Shown here piece after piece: positions 22,655 to 25,474 of a stretch of 25,474 nucleotides of DNA. Every line of letters starts with the position of its first letter. The stretch's first letter is position 1. The position numbers were made by a program, and so were the translations under genes. The notes below the pieces were generated by a model. It searched no databases and was not told the origin of the DNA. It saw nothing but the letters and a program-made list of their open reading frames with translations. The stretch lies in the NCBI GenBank assembly GCA_009774615.1, contig VSOC01000046.1:1-25474 (forward strand), in the 5' to 3' direction. Source of the stretch: Lachnospiraceae bacterium. GTDB taxonomy: Bacteria; Bacillota; Clostridia; Lachnospirales; Lachnospiraceae.

Positions 22655-22745
22655 AAGTTATAGCAGAGATATACAAGTACTTGGACATATTTTAAAAAAT
22701 CAAATGAATATCAGAGATGCTGTGGGTTGTGGAGTATTCTATTGA
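22647..22745 (+). pseudogene. HEPN toxin (HepT-type), truncated after ~24 codons
   Basis: From GTG at 22647, overlapping the antitoxin stop, the frame reads VNKSYSRDIQVLGHILKNQM. This is the usual first helix of HepT-like HEPN proteins (RDIxxLxHIL). After NIRDAV (codon ~26) it runs into sequence that is duplicated at 16566 and stops at TGA (22743-22745). The catalytic RxxxxH region is absent, so it is not an RNase. The break coincides exactly with the left end of the duplicated segment. Confidence 0.7.
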
Positions 22746-22753
22746 CTGTTGGG

Positions 22754-22822
22754 GTAGACAAAGTTATTGGTAAGTTTTCAAAAAAGAAACAAGTAAAGCT
22801 TATTCGTTTAGGGAGCGTATGA
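22754..22822 (+). pseudogene. 3' fragment of a small basic protein (copy 2)
   Basis: VDKVIGKFSKKKQVKLIRLGSV followed by TGA, one base before the GNAT ATG at 22824. It has no start of its own. The same fragment precedes the deleted GNAT copy at 16605. In both places it is part of the duplicated block and supplies the upstream context of the GNAT gene. Confidence 0.4.
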
Positions 22823-22823
22823 T

Positions 22824-23369
22824 ATGGAAAACAAACTATTTATAGCAGAAACAGAAAGGTTAATTTTAAGAAGATATAAAAAAGAAGATATTCAGGATTT
22901 ATTTGAATATTTATCCGATAAGGAAGTTGTGAGATATGAACCGTATAAACCGCAAACCTTCGAGGAAACACAAAAAAGTCTTGAATGGCGCATTAGTACA
23001 GATGAAATGATTGCTGTTGAATTGAAAAAATCCCATAAAATGATTGGAAATGTATATATGGGAAAGCGTGAGTTTGAAGCACTGGAAATAGGATATGTAT
23101 TTAATCGAAATTATTGGGGATATGGTTATGCTGCTGAAAGTTGCAAAGCTTTAATCGAACGTGCATTTTCTAATGGCGTACATAGGGTATATGCAGAGTG
23201 TGATCCCAATAATAAAAGTTCATGGAAATTACTTGAAGTGTTAGGATTTCAGCGCGAAGCTCATTTTAGAAAAAATGTGTATTTCTGGAAAGATGAAACG
23301 GAAAAACCTATTTGGAAAGATACTTATGTATATGTTAAACTAAATGCTATGGAGATGTTTATCGAATGA
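22824..23369 (+). CDS. GNAT family N-acetyltransferase (RimJ/RimL-like), full-length copy
   Basis: This 181-aa enzyme is intact: LFIAETERLILRRYKKEDI opening, EIGYVFNRNYWGYGYAAESCKALIERAF (acetyl-CoA loop), and YAECDPNNKSSWKLLEVLGFQREA in the C-terminal half. GGGAGCG at about 22811-22817 may serve as a ribosome site. Relatives acetylate protein N-termini or small amines, and some act on peptide antibiotics. It is the complete version of a gene also present as a 390-nt deletion derivative at 16675 and as a 3' piece at 25095. Confidence 0.88.
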   Translation: MENKLFIAETERLILRRYKKEDIQDLFEYLSDKEVVRYEPYKPQTFEETQKSLEWRISTDEMIAVELKKSHKMIGNVYMGKREFEALEIGYVFNRNYWGYGYAAESCKALIERAFSNGVHRVYAECDPNNKSSWKLLEVLGFQREAHFRKNVYFWKDETEKPIWKDTYVYVKLNAMEMFIE

Positions 23370-23453
23370 AAGAATATATGAGGATATGAAAGAGGGTTTT
23401 ATTACGGAAGCTAAAGAATAAAATAATCCTATCGTTACTCAAGATGATTAAAT

Positions 23454-23867
23454 GTGGAAAGGGAAAATATAAATGTGGAAAGAGAAAGTATAATAGAAAT
23501 GCAGGATTTTTATTCCATACTTTATCAGAAATATGGAGTTATTCCGCCGGATAAATTCGATCAGGACTGGCGTTTTACTGCAGGAGATAGTGAAAACACA
23601 GAAAATTATATTGATTTTTATCATAAAAATATCCTGTCTGTACATCAAAAAAAAGAAATGATGAATATGATTATTCAGGGGTTTGATGATTTGATTGCAG
23701 AAGGAAGAGAATCCGTTTTACTTGAGCAAATTTGGAATAAAATAAAGACTATTCTTGTTGCTGAAAAGCAGCTATATTATCAGGATATTATCTATTGGTC
23801 TTGCCTGGATACAGAGTTAGAAGAAGACCGGTTCTATGTTTCAAAATATATGCGGGAATTATTATAA
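23454..23867 (+). CDS. Hypothetical protein
   Basis: Up to 137 aa from a GTG at 23454. The start is uncertain because the 5' end contains a 21-bp tandem duplication (AAATGTGGAAAGRGAAA at 23450 and 23471); GTG 23475 and ATG 23499 (MQDFYSILYQKYG) are alternatives. I do not recognise the family. It is acidic and helical in the second half (QKKEMMNMIIQGFDDLIAEG, LLEQIWNKIKTILVAEKQLYY), with no membrane segment. Its surroundings suggest another immunity-type protein. Confidence 0.6.
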   Translation: MERENINVERESIIEMQDFYSILYQKYGVIPPDKFDQDWRFTAGDSENTENYIDFYHKNILSVHQKKEMMNMIIQGFDDLIAEGRESVLLEQIWNKIKTILVAEKQLYYQDIIYWSCLDTELEEDRFYVSKYMRELL

Positions 23868-23951
23868 ACAGGGAATTTATAGAAAATTAGAAAATCAATA
23901 AAGAATTGGTGTATTTGCTGGATCTGATGAAAATAGATAAAGGGAAATTTC

Positions 23952-24419
23952 ATGGACATGTTAGAAAAGAGAGGAAAAACAGAGATGACGCAATCTAAAA
24001 TAGATAAGGATCTGAATAGTAACCGGTCAAAAGGAATAGATATAACCGAATTTTGGAAATATGTTCTTGAGCAGAATGCAGAGAAAATCCGGACATTTTT
24101 TTGCAGGGATGCTTCTGTCCATTGGCATTGTACCAATGAACATTTTACAGTAGAGGAATTTATCCGGGCAAATTGTGAATATCCCGGTGACTGGACAGGA
24201 GAGGTGGAAAGAATAGAAATCATAAATGACCTGATAATTACAATTACTCATGTATATTCAAAAGAAAAAACTTTATCATTTCATGTAACATCCTTTTTTG
24301 ATATTGAAGATTCTAAGATAAAATCTGTCGATGAATATTGGGCAGATGATGGCGAAGTTCCTGGTTGGAGAAAACAATTAGGAATCGGAAAAAATAGAAC
24401 AATGGATAACCGATCATGA
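23952..24419 (+). CDS. NTF2-like (SnoaL-type) protein
   Basis: This 155-aa protein has AAAGGGA seven nt before the ATG; ATG 23985 is an alternative. The sequence EFWKYVLEQNAEKIRTFF, ASVHWHCTNEHFTVEEFI, LIITITHVYSKEKTLSFHVTS and DSKIKSVDEYWADDGEVPGW follows the alpha+beta cone fold of the nuclear transport factor 2 / SnoaL family. Family members are small ligand-binding proteins or isomerases. It appears intact, although its 3' end overlaps the remnant of another gene at 24397, suggesting a recombination joint just there. Confidence 0.75.
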   Translation: MDMLEKRGKTEMTQSKIDKDLNSNRSKGIDITEFWKYVLEQNAEKIRTFFCRDASVHWHCTNEHFTVEEFIRANCEYPGDWTGEVERIEIINDLIITITHVYSKEKTLSFHVTSFFDIEDSKIKSVDEYWADDGEVPGWRKQLGIGKNRTMDNRS

Positions 24420-24498
24420 AACTTGGCTGTATGGGTGGGAGCGGAAGTTGCTGAAAGATAATAAGGAATTGATAATAGGCGCATTAATGGAGATGTAA
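24397..24498 (+). pseudogene. C-terminal fragment of an unidentified protein
   Basis: In a frame different from the NTF2-like gene, sensible coding runs from about 24397: EQWITDHETWLYGWERKLLK, then DNKELIIGALMEM and TAA at 24496-24498. There is no start codon. The tryptophan- and charge-rich reading looks like a genuine protein tail left after recombination. I cannot name the family. Confidence 0.35.
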
Positions 24499-24706
24499 AA
24501 AATAAATACAATATGGAATGAGATGTTTTAAGCGGCAAAAAAAGTTCAAAAAAACAGGAAAAAGTCCAACAAAGTTAATAAAAAATCAGAGGTAATGGGC
24601 TAAACTTGAAACAGAGAGATTATATCGGATAAAATATAGTAACATTTTTTGAAATCATAGAATTGCTGTCTATACTATCAACATGCCGATGAATACGGAG
24701 GAATAT
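24499..24706. promoter_or_regulatory. Promoter region of the Imm1-like gene, with a GNAT scrap
   Basis: TTGAAA (24649-24654), 16 nt and TATACT (24671-24676) form a good promoter, with transcription expected near 24683. At about 24604-24624 a fragment ACTTGAAACAGAGAGATTAT repeats the start of the GNAT gene at 17423. The rest is A-rich sequence without a gene. Confidence 0.6.
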
Positions 24707-25072
24707 ATGGCAATCGTCAGCACAAACCAAGGAGATTTTACCTTTCAATCTGTAGATGATGTAATAGAATTTGTGCAAACAGCGGCACAGAAAAAAGCCG
24801 ACCTGTGGATTAGCGGAGATGACGAATACCCCTGCCTGGCTGTCTGTACCAACGGGCAGTATGCGGCAATTAATTTTTTCCAAAATGATACAGGTGATAT
24901 ATGGCTTTCTTATAATGATAAAAACCAGAATGAAATTACATTTATTGCAGATGGAGTACAGTGGTGTCCTGCAGCAGATGCCGTAATTTCCATAAATGAT
25001 GCGTTTTTGTGTATCCGGGAATTTTTATCTACCGGTGAAAGACCTTTTTGCGTCCAATGGCAGGAGTTATAA
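24707..25072 (+). CDS. Imm1-like immunity protein
   Basis: This 121-aa protein is read from the ATG at 24707 with GGAGG at 24697-24701; an in-frame ATG at 24683 coincides with the expected transcription start. The sequence ADLWISGDDEYPCLAVCTN, then GDIWLSYNDKNQNEITFIAD, then AVISINDAFLCIREFLSTG and RPFCVQWQEL follows the Imm1 pattern as I remember it (small acidic protein ending with a P-x-x-V-x-W strand). Imm1 proteins block deaminase or nuclease toxins of neighbouring bacteria. No toxin partner is present. The GNAT 3' fragment begins 23 nt after its stop. Confidence 0.65.
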   Translation: MAIVSTNQGDFTFQSVDDVIEFVQTAAQKKADLWISGDDEYPCLAVCTNGQYAAINFFQNDTGDIWLSYNDKNQNEITFIADGVQWCPAADAVISINDAFLCIREFLSTGERPFCVQWQEL

Positions 25073-25094
25073 TCTCGTTTATCAAAAAATCAAA

Positions 25095-25314
25095 TTCTAA
25101 TGGCGTACATAGGGTATATGCAGAGTGTGATCTCAATAATAAGAGTTCATGGAAATTACTTGAAGTGTTAGGATTTCAGCGCGAAACTCATTTTAGAAAA
25201 AATGTGTATTTCTGGAAAGATGAAACGGAAAAATCTATTTGGAAAGATACTTATGTATATGTTAAACTTAATGATATGGAAATGTTTATCAAATGAAAAA
25301 ATATATGAGGATAT
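25095..25314 (+). pseudogene. 3' third of the GNAT gene (third copy)
   Basis: These 220 nt align without gaps to 23168-23387, with few substitutions. They encode SNGVHRVYAECDLNNKSSWK through to the C-terminus and a TGA at 25294-25296, plus 18 nt of shared 3' flank. The N-terminal two thirds are missing, so it is not functional. Confidence 0.88.
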
Positions 25315-25318
25315 CAAT

Positions 25319-25474
25319 ATGCTTCGATTGGAGAAAGTAAACGGAAAGAATATATGGGATATTTTGAAGCTGTGTGTGTTTGAAAAACAAAAGAACTATC
25401 AAGTTTTGTGGCAGAATGTAATGGTGAGATAATTGGAGTAATTATGTCTGGTCATGATGGAAGGCGGGGATATA
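25319..25474 (+). pseudogene. GNAT-like remnant made of two frames (continues beyond window)
   Basis: ATG at 25319 opens a 37-aa reading, MLRLEKVNGKNIWDILKLCV, typical of another GNAT subgroup's N-terminus; it stops at 25430-25432. From 25399, in a different frame, SSFVAECNGEIIGVIMSGHD is the core strand pair of a GNAT and runs off the right edge. Either one gene with a frameshift or deletion, or two GNATs joined. Confidence 0.5.

Noticed and set aside
14815..25474. An integron cassette array (short, same-direction, unrelated genes)
   Set aside because: I find no integrase and no attC-like imperfect palindromes between the genes; the shared sequences are gene fragments and promoters.
1..25474. 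tRNA or rRNA genes
   Set aside because: I saw no cloverleaf with a T-loop (GGTTCGA..C) pattern and CCA end, and no rRNA-like blocks; GGTTCGAGTAGG near 19060 is part of a promoter spacer and lacks the paired arms.

Overview
The window looks like a chromosomal piece of an anaerobic gut Firmicute, most likely a Lachnospiraceae / Clostridium cluster XIVa organism. The grounds are strong AGGAGG-type ribosome binding sites, a glycyl radical enzyme with its activase, a YesN/YesM-type two-component pair, and protein sequences of Lachnospiraceae flavour. This is my inference; no rRNA or other marker gene is present.

It has two unlike halves. Positions 1-14617 are moderately GC-rich and well ordered. 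A left-edge multi-cluster ferredoxin-like protein (minus strand, cut by the window) diverges from a plus-strand operon. In order the operon encodes a sugar-type solute-binding lipoprotein, a glycyl radical enzyme (GRE), a radical SAM GRE activase, a two-domain ABC ATPase, two RbsC-type permeases, an AraC-type response regulator and a sensor histidine kinase. Overlapping start and stop codons tie the activase to the transporter and the regulator to the kinase. The pathway suggested is sensing (HK/RR), import of a small polyol or sugar-like molecule (ABC), and radical cleavage or dehydration of it (GRE). The outstanding feature is that the GRE is split: a 757-aa catalytic subunit with a Cys-Glu pair ends at TAA, and a separate 78-aa protein with its own Shine-Dalgarno carries the glycyl radical loop. 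A 166-bp near-perfect palindrome lies between the kinase gene and a convergent MATE exporter gene and supplies the exporter's stop codon.

Positions 14618-25474 are visibly AT-rich and hold about fifteen short, mostly unrelated genes, nearly all on the plus strand. They include an HD-domain protein, several GNAT acetyltransferases, a P-loop kinase-like protein, immunity-type proteins (Imm22/DUF4284, Imm1-like, DUF6881, CPCC), a methyltransferase, an NTF2-like protein and a MntA-type nucleotidyltransferase antitoxin whose HEPN partner is truncated. The region is full of decay and shuffling: three copies of one GNAT gene (one full, one with a 390-nt in-frame internal deletion, one 3' piece), an exact 46-nt repeat joining unrelated genes, a duplicated consensus promoter, a gutted DUF4143 ATPase and apparently chimeric GNATs. 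I read it as a recombining island of orphan immunity and resistance genes. No recombinase, phage or CRISPR gene is visible in the window.
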